DNA of 64,000 nt from Antedon mediterranea (GCF_964355755.1 NC_092671.1:35791304-35855303); one strand, 5' to 3'. Positions 1 to 11,757 are shown, counted from the stretch's first letter. Notes: generated by a model not told the origin, from the sequence alone. Numbers and translations are program-made.

Positions 1-1103
1 CTATGACGAGTATGTAACTGGAATGGGTGCCATGATATTTCAGGCTGAGTTTGAGTTGGAAAAAGATCTTTTGAAGTTTGTGTATCTTTCTGATGAACAA
101 CTAGCTAATCCAGATTCAGATCATTACTATAGTCTTAGTCAAATGGCGGGTGACGTAATGTTCGTCTGTCCAACAGAAAAGACCGTGAGACTATTGGTCA
201 CAGCTGGAAAAGAGAATGTATATCTTTACAAAATGACACACGAACCTTCTCGATCAATCTGGGGAATGTCTGGTATAAATGATGCTGGAGCTACACATGG
301 TGAGGACTTGGTGTTTGTGTTCGGTATGCATTACAATGAAGGAAACGGTTGGTTTTACGGAAATTTACTTGCTGAAGAAATTCGCCTTACTATTGCAATG
401 ATGACTTACTGGTCAAATTTTGCCAAGACAGGGTACGATATTATTGTCTGGTTATTCATGCTTTAATATTAAATGAGAAGGGTTTTCATTTTTTGCTTAT
501 ATTTTTTAATTACAAATTAAGATAGGCCTACAAGTCTTTAAGTTTCGTCTCTGCTTAAATGTCTTATTTATAGTGTATTAACTTATAACTCTTGTATATA
601 TCTTTGGCTGTCTTTATGTTACAGTGTTTTTATAACTTTTCCTATTTTTTTTTATCAGAGACCCTAATAACTCTGATGGTGATAGTAACTTGGTTTTGGC
701 TTATCCAAAATGGCCAAAATTTACACTTGCTGAGCATAGTTACAAGGATATTTCAACAAACATGCAAAACAGTAATGTATTGAATCTCAAGATGTGTACA
801 TTTATTAATGATATTCTACCAAAGGCAAGGAAAGTGCAAGGTTAGAATTTAATTTAATTTATTGAATAATTTTTATTAAAATTTTCGGAATCGTACTTTT
901 AAAATTAAGTATGTTATGTATCGTATTTAAATTTTATACCAACAATAACATACTGTAAGTTAACATACCGGTAGTACATAATATGGTTTATTTTGATTCT
1001 GCTATATCATATTTTAGATAAACTGAAGACATTTGAGAAAGAAGAACACGAGAAGACAAAATATTCGTGTACATCTGGCTCCTGTGAAGAGAAAAGGCCA
1101 TAA
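1..1103 (+). CDS. Type-B carboxylesterase, 3' half only (array copy 0)
   Basis: The last three coding exons of a carboxylesterase gene whose 5' part lies outside the window: 1-432, 659-840 and 1018-1103, with GT/AG junctions and stop TAA at 1101. The first exon carries the catalytic His in [12 protein letters not shown] and ends in NFAKTG; the second encodes [20 protein letters not shown]; the last encodes a charged tail ending [12 protein letters not shown]. Family knowledge: alpha/beta-hydrolase esterases hydrolysing carboxylic esters. The sequence is almost identical to the 3' half of the gene at 8370-11757; the first exon differs at only three bases, all changing the amino acid (Gly for Ser, Ile for Phe, Ile for Asn). 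Two of these replace residues conserved in the other close copies, so this copy may be losing function. A polyadenylation signal AATAAA lies at 1338. Confidence 0.85.
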
Positions 1104-1616
1104 ATGAATTCTATCATCCAAAGTCTACAGATATTTTACTCCTGCAACAAAGCTCTTTGTTCGAAATTCAGTTAATTTTTCAAATTCACTTACGATTTTG
1201 CACATTATATTTTTGAGAGGAGTAGAGAAAATAGGTATAGTCTGTGCCAGATATCAGATTTTGGCCACACCACGGTATTACTAATAGCTAGACTAGGCGT
1301 CTAAGATGAGTTTGAATTGAAATTTTTGGATATTAAAATAAAAAGAAATGGGTTTACGCAACTAAATCAGGATTATATAATGTTTTCTTACTTCTACAGT
1401 ACTTTGTATGCTTTTGACGCGTTTGTACATACTCAAATTCTATCATATACAAAACGCACCTAACGAGTAAATGTTTAGTAGGTCAACCTTTCACTGCACT
1501 CTTTTAACTAATTTCGTTCAGCATTTCATCCGGATCCAGGTGACACTGTGACTATGATTATATCCGCTGTCGAGATGTGCAAGTCATAAGTACTTCTTCA
1601 TATCTATTATTATATA
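1104..1616 (+). other. 3' UTR and intergenic spacer of copy 0
   Basis: No coding signal. AATAAA at 1338-1343 is the likely poly(A) signal of copy 0. The whole stretch aligns almost base for base with 11758-12266, so it was copied as part of the segmental duplication. Confidence 0.6.
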
Positions 1617-1624
1617 CAGTGTCT
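1578..1624 (+). promoter_or_regulatory. Conserved upstream block of pseudogene A
   Basis: TGCAAGTCAT at 1578 and CAGTGTCT at 1617, 52 bp before the ATG. The same two words in the same order precede all four intact close paralogs, so they probably belong to the proximal promoter or 5' UTR. No factor can be assigned from sequence alone. Confidence 0.45.
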
Positions 1625-2576
1625 TATCTGATATTTTTACTTAGATATGTACACAATAACTCCACTAAGTTCGAAATGGCGGGTAAAGGCACTGCATTAC
1701 TATGTCTACTTATCATCTGCACGTTACGGTGCGTTGCAGACACAGAAAACTCCCAGCCGGTAGTTGACGCTAAATTTGGTAAAGTGTTTGGTAAATCAGT
1801 TACTCTCGACGTCAATGACGATTGCTGTAGATGTATACCAAAGTATCCCTTACGCCGAATCACCGGTTGGTTCACTTCGCTTCAAGCCTCCGGTAGCAAA
1901 AACGTGGGATAAGGATGCCTTGTTTTATGCTACTGGTCATCAGACTGCATGTGTTCAAGAACTATTTCCAGCTTTACCAATTTTGGAAGAACAGAGCGAA
2001 GACTGTCTTCATCTTGACATGTATACACCACACCCCAAGGTAAGAGAACGCATGTTTTATACGTAAATTAGGCGTATAGTGACGACCCACAAACCTCGTC
2101 ATTTTTATTTTCAATAATACTGTTTGATTTGGGCCAGAATGAAAACAATAGAGGTCGTATTTACTTTAATCGGCTCACAACAACTCACCCCTAAAATATC
2201 AGCACGAGTTTTAATATTTTGAGCCCTTAAAATGTCTATTCTACTGCCAACATGAGACGTGTCATTTGCTATTTTTCCAGGTGCCATTGTTATTTACTCT
2301 TTTTGAATCATAGTGTTATCCTGTAAGCCTACATTATAACAAATGCAGTATAGCTACACAGTTTGTATTGACACTGAACAGTTTGACCTGACCTTTGCCG
2401 CTTTGCCTGACCGTCTTCTTACTTGTACAAGAAAATCACAGTTATTTTTCTCCATTTTACTTTGTGACAATGTAAATAGATATTATGTTTACTTATATAA
2501 TATATATTTTTTATTTATTCATTGTATTTAGCCAGAAAAAGCCCCTGTGATGGTCTTCATACATGGTGGTGGGTTT

Positions 2577-4056
2577 CAAATTCAAATATTCTTTATTCAT
2601 CCTCTATCATGAAAATATACAACAACAATATATGAGAACATAAAAAAGATGAAAAGGAAACACATAAAAACTCAAAAGAGCTTGATTAGTTGTGTCCCCC
2701 TATGTCCCTAACTAGCCTAAAAAACTAAAACCTAAATAATAAAAAAGCTAAATCCTGCAACAAGTATAATTTTTAAAATTATTTGTAAAATGATAATAAA
2801 TGTTCTTTAAACAATGATTTAAATATATATATTGATTTGGTACTTTGTAGTTCGTAATTCAAGTCATTCCACAATTTGGGTCCCACACATGACACAGTAA
2901 AACTAGTAGAAGTACGATTACGTTTTCTGAGTCTCATTTTGTCTTTAGATCTTGTATTATAATTATGGTAAGAACCATTTTTAATAAAGAGCGATGAAAA
3001 ACGCACGTCCTGATTAGTAGTAACATTATACATGAAAAGCCCAATTTGGTACTTATTGATATCCGCAATTTTAAGAAGTTTAAATTTATAGAAACATTCA
3101 GTCATTGAATCATTAAACTTTGACCATGTTATAGCTCGTAATGCCCTTTTCTGGAGTTTAAATAACTCATCTAAATAACTTGGAAATGTGCTACACCATA
3201 TTATGTTGCAATAATTTAATACTGGTTCAATGAGTGATTTGTATATTGTCCAGAGAGCATAGGTTGGTAAAAAATGTCTTACTTTATATAGTATGCCTAC
3301 ATATCGAGATATTTTCCTAGCTGTAACATTGATGTGGTTCTTATATGTGAGAAATTCATCAATATGTACTCCAAGGAATTTAGTCGATTTAACTCTATCT
3401 ATTCTTTTATTGTTGACATAAATATTTACATTCTCTAAATTACTTGGATTTCGCTGATTGCGGAAAATTATGTAATTAGTTTTTTTAACGTTGATTGATA
3501 GTTTATTGCACATGAACCAATCCGAAACATTTTTTAGTTCACCATTAACTAGTTCTATGAGCGTATCCAAGTTTTCGTGAGATGCAGATATGTTTGTGTC
3601 GTCAGCAAATAAAACAAAAGATAACGAGTTTGAGCAATTAAATACATCGTTAATGTACAAAATAAAAAGTAGAGGCCCCAGAATTGAACCCTGTGGTACA
3701 CCGCAATTTATATCCATCAAACACGAACTTGTGTTATCAATAGACGTAAATTGTTTCCTTCCACTAATATAGTTTCTAAACCATTTAAGGGCCGTGCCTC
3801 TTATGCCATAGTGTTCCAATTTTTTAAGAAGTATATCATGGTTGATGGTGTCAAACGCTTTTGACAAATCAATAAATATTCCGATGGTATTTTTTTTCTT
3901 ATCAAGCGCATCGGTTATTCGTTCAACCAGATCTATAACGGCCATAAAAGTAGAACTGTTTTTTCTGAAACCATATTGTGCATTATTAAGGATGTTAAAC
4001 TTTGTGATATAATTATTTACTCTAATTTGAACAATTTTTTCAAGAATTTTTGAAGC
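2577..4056 (-). mobile_element. 5'-truncated non-LTR retrotransposon (LINE) in esterase exon 2
   Basis: Reading leftwards, the open frame to the stop at 2779 encodes a reverse transcriptase from its first conserved block (SKILEKIVQIRVNNYITKF), through FIDLSKAFDTINHDILL and GVPQGSILGPLLF, to the catalytic FADDTNISAS, and on into the thumb and C-terminal region. There is no endonuclease domain, so the copy is 5'-truncated. The 3' end at 2577 finishes in short repeats (ATTTGAATTTG on the minus strand) behind AATAAA, a style typical of CR1/L2-like LINEs. GGTTT flanks both sides (2572-2576, 4057-4061) as a probable target duplication. The intact sibling exon at 13202-13361 is the empty site. The frame is uninterrupted, so insertion is recent. 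Confidence 0.88.
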
Positions 4057-4464
4057 GGTTTGCATTTGGCATCGGGACATCCAGCAACATGTCACAAGTA
4101 CCGATGGTAGCTCTCGGGAACGTCGTCGCCATCAACATGAACTATCGTCTAAACGTCTTTGGCTTTATATCCACAGGTTTTGTAATATAATAAAACATTA
4201 TATAAAATATGTTTTACTTAGCAATTTATAATAAGCTGATGACAATATTATAAGAAGATAAGCGTAATGCTTTATAGTGTATTTATATCTTCTACCTCAA
4301 AGTTCACAACATATACATACACCTCTCCTCCACCCCCACCCCCAATCATCCCTTCTCCCCCACCCCCTCTCTTTCTCTAAGTTGTGATAACATCCACCAC
4401 TTTTATTCAGTATTCATATCATATTTCTCTTCTTTTTCTTTTTTTAAATTGTTTATAGTAAAAA

Positions 4465-5354
4465 CAAGGCCAACAGCCATTAAGTCGCGTGCTACAATGC
4501 ATAATGATACCGGACCAACAGACAGACCGACAGACAGACCGACAGACAGACCGACCGACATAGTGAACTATAGTCGCGTCCACGCGACTAAAAAGGCATA
4601 ATTTTGACGAATTTTTTAACTTTTTCATCATAAACGTGCGCAAATTATCCAATTCGACGTGCTCGTATGACGTAATTTTAAGTCGAAATTGTTTAAAAGA
4701 TGGTAAAATTATTAGAAAAGGCTGCAAAAACATAAATCACGCGAAAAAAGTATGTATTTAACGATACGTGCGCACCACGCGCGTAAAAATTTGCGCGCGT
4801 ATGGGAATTTTTGACATGCTCAAAATGACAAGAAACGCGTAGAAAGTTGATTAAAAATGAATTTTGCGCATTTTAAAATTTTAAATGCGCGTGCGCGCGT
4901 AACTTTGTGGCTTTGTGACTCATGGCAATTTTGTAAACGCTTAAAATTGCCTGAAACGTACTCTTATTTCATCGAAAATAAATTTTGAAAATTTTAAGCG
5001 CGCGTACGCATGCGTTACATGCGCTACGCACGTAATTGTATTGCCATATGATGATTTATGCCCTGAAATTTATGAGTACCAAATTTTATTTAATTGTGAT
5101 TCATGGTTGTGAAGATATGATTACAAACGTGATTTCGTTAAATCGTACGTAGACCGCGTAATTGTTTATTGCGCACCGTGAAAACATCACCACATCGATT
5201 CCTGGCCATAAGGAATATACTGTGAAAAATTGACTTAGCTAGATTAAACTGATATCAAGATAAGGTCAGAAAGCGATAAAACGCATAGTGATACCGGACC
5301 GACAGACAGACCGACAGACCGACATAGTGAACTATAGAGTCGCTTCCACGCGAC
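4465..5354. mobile_element. 890-bp composite insertion with CAGACCGA repeats
   Basis: The sibling intron at about 13675 lacks this segment; TAAAAA flanks it on both sides (4459-4464, 5355-5360), so it is an insertion. Both ends carry the same unit: a (CAGACCGA)-type tandem (4510-4560 and 5300-5330), then GACATAGTGAACTATAG and a closing CGCGACTAAAAA. The middle (4740-5040) is rich in GCGCGCG/CGCGCGT words. A related single unit lies at 46038-46147. No coding capacity or known family is recognised. Confidence 0.7.
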
Positions 5355-5439
5355 TAAAAATAACGTACTCGTAAATTTGCTGTTATAAATTCTTTTGAAA
5401 GGCATACATAAATAATATTATTGTTTATTCATTTGATAG

Positions 5440-6100
5440 AGACCGGGCGCCCGGAAGATTTATTCATGTGAAAAGGTTTGATGATGTAGTTAGGTGCGTA
5501 TTAGGGTGAGATGCAATATTCGACATTGCTGCCGGGTCACAGCCTGTACATAGGGCCTGTGGGGATCATAACATAGGGGGGTAAAAATGCATTTATTCAT
5601 GTGAAGCGATACAAGGATAAACTTTTTTGGATATCATTCGCAGTGGGCTACTAATGATAACATCACCAATGACAGCAACTTTATCCTGTACGGGGCGCCA
5701 AACAGCAACATTTTAGGGCCACGCCCAAATGGGTTTATTCATGTGAAGCGATACAAGGTTGAATCTTTTTGTAATGGCAGCAGTACATATTGAGGATGAC
5801 AAAAACACCAATGACAGCAACTTTATCCTGTACATAAGCTCAGACAGCAGCCCTAAAGGTCCGCAGTTTCCCCCTATTAGTATTCGGCTATATACTCGGC
5901 GCGTATGTCGTCTTATGGCGTTCAGCTGAGTTAGAAATACGTGATACGGACTCGGACTGACAATAAATACACAGTAGAATGATAAAAATATAAATAAAGA
6001 GAGCAGTTGTTTGCTGTACCAAATCATCAAACATCAAACTCTTAGGAACTCGCCCAAAATGGGTTTATCCATGAAGTATGAATCGGGTTTTTTTTTAATG
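5440..6100. repeat. Degenerate ~140-bp tandem repeat at the pseudogene breakpoint
   Basis: TTTATTCATG occurs at 5459, 5592 and 5734, with a decayed copy at 6064. A second shared word, CACCAATGACAGCAACTTTA, lies at 5664 and 5806, giving a 142-bp period. GGGCGCCC sits at the left boundary. Open frames here on the minus strand show no protein family and are not called. Confidence 0.6.
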
Positions 6101-6985
6101 TTGTTTTTTTCACGTTATCCGGTACACAGCAGCTCAAATGCCCGAGGCTCCATTCGTGATCAACAATGTCGATAATACAAACACATTCACGATAACGAGT
6201 GACTTTTATTTTATAATTGAAATATATCTTTATTTTTGAATAATAAATAACACCAACAAAAACACTTTAATTCCTAAAATAATATTGTAATTATTGTTAC
6301 ATTACCGGCCGTATTATATAATAATAAATAGAGTATTCAAATTAATAACTTACCTTACATCTTGTTGCACTATAGTTTACTTTTGAAGACATAATTATGC
6401 TGTTGAGTCAATTTCATTTGACAGAACGCTGTAATGAATACTATGTGGTATAGTGTACTGTATTAAAAAGGTACAGTATTAAAAGTTTAAACTGATTTCA
6501 GGTTTGAGGTGTTTCAAATGTGGGAGAACTCGACATTGAGGTCAGTTTATGTTCCATTGGCCAATGGCAATGGTCATTTTACTATGGTCATCATATTGGA
6601 ATGTGCCTTAACAGTTAATGCTCGGCTAGGGAATACTGTACTTGCCTTTGAAAGTTGACCTCGCATTGTTTCATTGTCAAAGATTCCCAATGATTATTAT
6701 AGTACATGCCTACTATATAAAACATTATGAATGCATTGATTTTAGTACTTAGTTTGTTTTAATTCATATTGGTCGATAGGTATTGTATTGTTTAATACTG
6801 TTTCGTGCCACCCAATCTTCAATACTTTTCATTCCCATACTTTAGTAATTTTATCTGTCTGTAATATTGAAATGTATATCTTAAATCTTTTCAGTACTGT
6901 TACACCGTCTTTATGGAAATGTTTACATATAGTAGGTTCATGTACGTTTTATACGTTTTTACGTTTTGTGGGTAACAAATAATTT
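6101..6985. other. AT-rich stretch, nothing recognised
   Basis: No exon, RNA gene or clear repeat was found between the degenerate repeat and the satellite. The sequence is AT-rich with scattered short open frames. Confidence 0.4.
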
Positions 6986-6989
6986 ATCA

Positions 6990-8065
6990 GGGCGATTCTT
7001 ATCCCATATGTGGCAACTGCATGCCCATATATTTTACAGATGAACCCCATGTATGTTGTGGGTGTACCAAAATGCATTTGTAATGGGAATACCCATATGT
7101 ATTTGCCCATGCTTTTCGCTTACGAATCCCATATGGATCACAAATGGGCAACCCATATGTATTTGCCCATATATTGTACAGATGGGCCCCATGTAAGTTG
7201 TATATGGGCATACCCATATGTATCAGCCCAGGTTTATGGCATATGGGCCCCGTGTATTTTTTGTGTGGGCAAACCCATATGTATTTGCCCATGCTTTTAG
7301 CTTATGAATCCCATATGGGTCACAAATGGGCAACCCATATGTACCTGCCCATCTATTGTATAGGTGGGCCCCATGTACGTTGTATATGGGCATACCAATA
7401 TGCATCAGCCCATGTTTATGGCATGTGGGCCCCATGTATTGTGGGTGTGGGAAAACCCATATGTATTTGTCCATGCTTTTAGCTTACGATACCCATATGG
7501 GTAAAAAATGGGAAACCCATATTTACCAGCCCATAAATTGTATATATGGGCCCCATGTACATTGTAAATGGGCATACCCATATGTATCAGCCCATGTTTA
7601 TGGCATGTGGGCCCCATGTATTTTTTGTATGGGAAAACTCATAAGTATTTTCCCATGCTTTTAACTTACAAATCCCATATGGGTCACAAATGGGAAACCC
7701 ATATGTATCTGCCCATATATTATACAGATGGGCCCCATGTACATTGTATATGAGCATACCTACCCATATGTAACAACCCAGGTTTATGTCATATGAGCCC
7801 CATGTATATTGGGTGTGGGCAAACCCATATGCATTTTCCCAGCTGTTTGGTTTATGAATCCCATATGGGTTAAAAATGGGCAAGCCCATGTATCTGCCCA
7901 TATATTTTACAGATGGGCCCCATGTGGGTAAAATGTGGGCAGGTTATATGTGTGTTTTCCCACCTGGGCCCCATATGGGTTGAATATTCCATAGCCCACA
8001 TAAACTTGCCCAGGTAATTTATATATGGGCCCCATATGGGCTTGCTACCTGGGTTGGGTACGTAA
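6990..8065. repeat. 182-bp higher-order satellite (three 61-bp monomers)
   Basis: The word GCTTTT within the third monomer recurs at 7111, 7293, 7475 and 7657, then near 7842, an exact 182-bp period. Within one period the motif ACCCATATG (or a variant) starts at 7333, 7394, 7455 and 7515, i.e. monomers of 61, 61 and 60 bp. Each monomer has inverted copies of CCCATATG/CATATGGG around a short centre, so single strands can fold into hairpins. About five to six higher-order units are present, and the edges are more diverged. Open frames on both strands (about 70-112 codons) arise because TGG/CCC/ATG words avoid stops. The period is not a multiple of three and no protein is implied. Confidence 0.9.
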
Positions 8066-8278
8066 ACAATTGAGTGTAATGAAAATATTAAAAATGTAAA
8101 CAAAATATGTTTAATTGTTAATGAATTAATTGCGTCTTTGTGTTATGTTTTTGTGCATACTTTTAAAAATCTACCACATACAATACCTAACGCGTACATG
8201 TTTAGTATGTCAGCTTTTCACTCTATAGGTACTAATTTTGTTCAGCATTCGGACTGTGATTGTCCGATGATTGGAATG

Positions 8279-8311
8279 TGCAAGTCATTTATTCATATAT
8301 GTCCAGTGTCT
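8279..8311 (+). promoter_or_regulatory. Conserved upstream block of esterase gene 1
   Basis: TGCAAGTCAT at 8279 and CAGTGTCT at 8304, 59 bp before the start codon; equivalent to the blocks before the other array genes. Confidence 0.45.
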
Positions 8312-8369
8312 TATCTGATACTTTAGATATGTAGACCTACACAATGTTAATAACGCCATTCAGTTTGAA

Positions 8370-11300
8370 ATGGCGGGTAGAAGCACAACACTACTATGTC
8401 TACTTATCGTCTGCACGTCGGGGTGTGTGGCAAACAAGGAAAACCTCCAGCCTGTAATTGAAGCTAAATTTGGTAAAGTGTTTGGTAAATCCGTTACTCT
8501 CGACGTGAACGACGATTATTTCCCAGAAGTGAAAACTGTAGATGTATACCAAAGTATCCCTTACGCCGAATCACCGGTTGGTGCACTTCGCTTCAAGCCT
8601 CCGGTAGCAAAAACGTGGGATAAGGATGCCTTGTTTAATGCTACTGGTCCACAGAATTCATGTGTTCAAGAAATATTTCCAGCTTTACCAATTTTGGAAG
8701 AACAGAGCGAAGACTGTCTTCATCTTGATATATATACACCACACCCCAAGGTAGCCCATGTTTTATTAGTGAATTAGGCCTACATCAATATTTACATTAT
8801 ATGAGTGTTAGTTAAAGTTCAATTTGTTAGTTTAATCTTTAACAATATACTTAAATAGAATCCAAGAATTTTTACACTGAACAGTTTGCGGAAGCAGTAC
8901 TTCAACCTGGTAAATAATAAATACCGTACATAACATGTCGCTTTACCTGACCGTCTTCACAGGAAAATCACAGTTGTATTTGTCCATTTTACTTTGTGAA
9001 AATGTAAATTGATATTATGTTTACTTATATAATATATAAAAAAATATTTATTTATTCATTATATTTAGCCGGTAAAGGCTGCTGTGATGGTCTTCATTCA
9101 TGGTGGTGGGTTTTCATTCGGCATCGGAACAACCAGCAACATGTCACAAGTACCGATGGTTGCTCTCGGGAACGTCGTCGCCGTCAACATCAACTATCGT
9201 CTGAGTGTCTTTGGCTTTTTATCCACAGGTTTTGTAATCTATCTAAAAATATTAAACTTTTTTACTAATTTTTAACAAGTTGATAAAACTATGATTGATA
9301 AAAAACCGTAACACTTCAAAGTGTTTTTACATCTTCAACCATTTTTATTCAATATTCATTCATGCGGCAATATCGTATTGTCATAGACAGACATAATATA
9401 TAAATATTTTGTAATAAAATAAACATATTTATTAAATCTTTGGAAGACAAATGAATAAATAGTATTGTTTATTCATTTGATAGGTGACGATGTAGTGTCG
9501 GGAAACATGGGGTTGAAGGATCAAACACTAGCCCTCCAATGGATTCGTAACAATATAGCCGGTGAGAAGAAGTTCAATCTTAGATAACAGTTTACTAGCT
9601 TTTTCTTTTGCTGTTTCACATTTGGATTTTGTTTCTCAATTGAACTGACTCTCTGTTCACCCAACACCAAATAACAGTATAATATTATATTTCGTGATTT
9701 ATTTTCAGAATTCGGAGGTGACCCAGATAGAGTTACGATCTATGGTGAAAGTGCTGGTTCAATTTCAGTAGCAGACCATGTAGTATCGCCTATGAGTAAA
9801 GGATTATTTCATCGTGCCATTATGCAGGTACGAAATTAAATTTGTTTATGTTTTAGGTATAGTTTGGAACTCAACGCAGTGACTTGCACTGCGCGTCCAC
9901 GTCCTAGTGCGCATTAAGCTTTTATTATCAAATTTTAATAAAAATAATAGTTTAAATCATGAATGTATCGGTTATATATACTAGAGTGGAACGGTTGTGG
10001 AAAGTTTAAAATCAGAATCGAAGAGAGTACAGAGATCAAGAGCGTTTGCGTTTGGCAGAACGTTAGGATGTGACCAGTCAGATACTAATGAACTCGTACA
10101 ATGTCTTCAGGCTATTGATAGTCAAACACTTGTAGCAAATTGTTCAGTAAATGTGAGTTGTTAAGACATTATTATATTAGATGTATTATTCTTTATTATT
10201 AAAACGTAGCAACTGTTTTTAAAACAGACTGAAGTTTAATAGAGTATATAGTTATTAACACTATAAAAACTCTTTTACTGCACCATTATTTCAATACTCT
10301 TTGTTCATGATGTAAGCCTTATAAGCTAAGGCTTACATTATTATTGCTTGGTGGGAGTCATTTTTTTACCTCATCATTAGCGAACATCTTAAATGCATTC
10401 GACCAATGGAATATAGTTGATTGTTATTAATCCTATTCTTTTTAATAGACGGCGGTAGAAAATGGAGAGAATCCTTATTCGTTTATGTTTCTTCCTAACG
10501 CTGATGGAGAATTTCTGCCAGATGATCCGAATAAACTTTATGATGACCCGAACGCAATAAATGACGTTGACATCATTTTGGGAACTCTTTCTGATGAAGG
10601 ATCTGTTTTTGTAAAACAGAGTATGGTAGGAGAGGTAGTAACCAATCGTACATTCTATGACGAGTATGTAACTGGAATGAGTGCCATGATATTTCAGGCT
10701 GAGTTTGAGTTGGAAAAAGATCTTTTGAAGTTTGTGTATCTTTCTGATGAACAACTAGCTAATCCAGATTCAGATCATTACTATAGTCTTAGTCAAATGG
10801 CGGGTGACGTAATGTTCGTCTGTCCAACAGAAAAGACCGTGAGACTATTGGTCACAGCTGGAAAAGAGAATGTATATCTTTACAAAATGACACACGAACC
10901 TTCTCGATCATTCTGGGGAATGTCTGGTATAAATGATGCTGGAGCTACACATGGTGAGGACTTGGTGTTTGTGTTCGGTATGCATTACAATGAAGGAAAC
11001 GGTTGGTTTTACGGAAATTTACTTGCTGAAGAAATTCGCCTTACTAATGCAATGATGACTTACTGGTCAAATTTTGCCAAGACAGGGTACGATATTATTG
11101 TCTGGTTATTCATGCTTTAATATTAAATGAGAAGGGTTTTCATTTTTTGCTTATATTTTGTAATTACAAATTAAGATAGGCCTACAAGTCTTTAAGTTTC
11201 GTCTCTGCTTAAATGTCTTATTTATAGTGTATTAACTTATAACTCTTGTATATATCTTTGGCTGTCTTTATGTTACAGTGTTTTTATAACTTTTCCTATT

Positions 11301-11757
11301 TTTTTTTATCAGAGACCCTAATAACTCTGATGGTGATAGTAACTTGGTTTTGGCTTATCCAAAATGGCCAAAATTTACACTTGCTGAGCATAGTTACAAG
11401 GATATTTCAACAAACATGCAAAACAGTAATGTATTGAATCTCAAGATGTGTACATTTATTAATGATATTCTACCAAAGGCAAGGAAAGTGCAAGGTTAGA
11501 ATTTAATTTAATTTATTGAATAATTTTTATTAAAATTTTCGGAATCGTACTTTTAAAATTAAGTATGTTATGTATCGTATTTAAATTTTATACCAACAAT
11601 AACATACTGTAAGTTAACATACCGGTAGTACATAATATGGTTTATTTTGATTCTGCTATATCATATTTTAGATAAACTGAAGACATTTGAGAAAGAAGAA
11701 CACGAGAAGACAAAATATTCGTGTACATCTGGCTCCTGTGAAGAGAAAAGGCCATAA
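8370..11757 (+). CDS. Type-B carboxylesterase, array gene 1 (603 aa)
   Basis: Eight exons: 8370-8750, 9069-9228, 9484-9561, 9709-9827, 9985-10152, 10449-11086, 11313-11494, 11672-11757. The N-terminus [19 protein letters not shown] looks like a cleaved signal peptide, so the product is probably secreted or luminal. Landmarks: [11 protein letters not shown] (114-124), oxyanion loop HGGGF (138-142), nucleophile Ser221 in GESAG, acid Glu352 in SDEGS, His470 in [11 protein letters not shown]; these are the cholinesterase-fold triad. Cysteines before EDC and in exon 5 (LGC...VQC) match the family's conserved disulfides. The C-terminus ends [12 protein letters not shown] and has no HXEL/KDEL-type retrieval signal. 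Substrate cannot be told from sequence. The spacer to gene 2 is under 600 bp. AATAAA lies at 11991. The ATG was chosen because all siblings start at MAG followed by the hydrophobic run. Confidence 0.93.

Larger units (their letters stand above)
1676..5439 (+). pseudogene. Carboxylesterase pseudogene A (exons 1-2 only)
   Basis: Closest relative is the gene at 12326-16124. Recognisable exon 1 is 1676-2039 (signal peptide MAGKGTALLCLLIICTLRC) and exon 2 is 2532-4176. Three independent lesions are visible. First, exon 1 lacks 17 bases after 1827 that all siblings have, which shifts the frame and gives an early stop. Second, exon 2 is split by a LINE (2577-4056) just after the HGGGF oxyanion motif. 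Third, homology to the sibling stops at 5439, exactly at the acceptor AG of exon 3; exons 3-8 are missing and unrelated repeats follow. Intron 2 also holds an 890-bp insertion. It cannot encode an esterase. Confidence 0.9.

Noticed and set aside
592-783. Short frames in esterase introns (also 11246-11437, 9017-9268, 18129-18404)
   Set aside because: They cross true exons in the wrong frame; the exon frames with conserved phases explain the sequence better.
3590-3772. Plus-strand open frame inside the LINE
   Set aside because: Antisense shadow of the reverse-transcriptase frame.
5713-6030. Minus-strand 105-codon frame
   Set aside because: Lies across the ~140-bp degenerate repeat with no family features.
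6999-7901. Overlapping open frames of 70-112 codons on both strands
   Set aside because: They follow the 182-bp satellite, shift frame every unit and mirror each other on both strands; the repeat explains them.
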